This document shows positions 63,805 through 64,000 of a DNA stretch of 64,000 bases, piece after piece. Position numbers and translations under genes: made by a program. The notes beneath the pieces were generated by a model that did not search any database, had not been told where the DNA came from, and saw only the letters and a program-made list of their open reading frames with translations. The stretch comes from Apricaphanius iberus (Eukaryota > Chordata > Actinopteri > Cyprinodontiformes > Aphaniidae), in contig JAPXFQ010000338.1 in assembly GCA_028564705.1 (NCBI GenBank), positions 1,798,001-1,862,000 on the forward strand, given 5' to 3'. Within the stretch, counting starts at the first letter, position 1. Each line of letters starts with the position of its first letter.

Positions 63805-64000
63805 GACCACCTCTAAGCTTGAGTCTTTCCAGAACCACATCTTGATGTACGCAGGGAAACGCTTTGCATTCTCATACGGTGTCTATGAAGCCAGGACATT
63901 CCACGTTGCATTGGACTACAAACACCATAATCATCGCCCAGTGCATGTGAACAGCAAAGGCCAAGTATCATCAGTCACACTTTATTGCTCTAATATATTG
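63805..64000 (+). CDS. Candidate exon of unidentified + strand gene, runs off the window
   Basis: The acceptor tcttattgcag is followed by one base completing Arg, then TTSKLESFQNHILMYAGKRF, AFSYGVYEARTFHVALDYKH and HNHRPVHVNSKGQ. It is open to the window end, though a donor (CAA|gtatca) near 63964 would be plausible. Amino-acid composition is protein-like, with alternating hydrophobic strands. No family is recognised. It lies head-to-head with ranbp3, or within its first intron. Confidence 0.45.

Overview
The window is vertebrate nuclear DNA, almost certainly from a ray-finned (teleost) fish. It is AT-rich, its genes are split by GT-AG introns, and it is full of fish-type Tc1/mariner, hAT and non-LTR repeats and microsatellites. 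The repeat style recalls percomorph or cyprinodontiform genomes, but the sequence does not fix the species.

Three protein genes are recognised. (1) The 3' part of a La-related protein 6 gene (larp6, + strand, exons 457-643 and 735-1607). (2) A complete two-exon coding region for neurturin, a GDNF-family growth factor (nrtn, + strand, 16161-16410 joined to 16917-17350), with possible untranslated 5' exons near 6.5-6.9 kb. (3) The 3' two-thirds of ran-binding protein 3 (ranbp3, - strand), for which I placed twelve coding exons between 56483 and 37946, with matching phase at every junction. Its start lies beyond 56.5 kb, probably outside the window. The last ranbp3 exon (37946-37989) is only 14 codons long and lies 6.3 kb from the next exon. 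Two phase-compatible exons on the + strand at the right edge (61847-61915 and 63805 onward) suggest a further gene I could not name, and a lone terminal-exon candidate sits at 5034-5132.

Layout: 0-1.6 kb larp6; 1.6-6 kb intergenic with a hAT-type MITE; 6-20.3 kb the nrtn locus with a (GAAA)n tract inside a long polypurine stretch; 20-36 kb gene-poor DNA with Tc1 relics, a palindromic MITE and a pair of LTR-like repeats; 36.4-56.5 kb ranbp3, whose introns carry a nearly full-length non-LTR retrotransposon, several MITEs, a 47-bp minisatellite and a nested hAT composite; 57-64 kb a Tc1 element with 213-bp inverted repeats and TA target duplications, poly-G, a BED-finger hAT remnant with a perfect 8-bp target duplication, and the unidentified + strand exons.

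The genes do not form a functional unit: a collagen-mRNA/RNA-binding protein, a secreted neurotrophic ligand and a nuclear-export cofactor. nrtn and ranbp3 are also neighbours on human 19p13.3, so this part looks like conserved synteny. No new biological system was found. The most useful results are the ranbp3 gene model with its distant last exon, transposon boundaries set by target-site duplications, and the unidentified right-edge exons.
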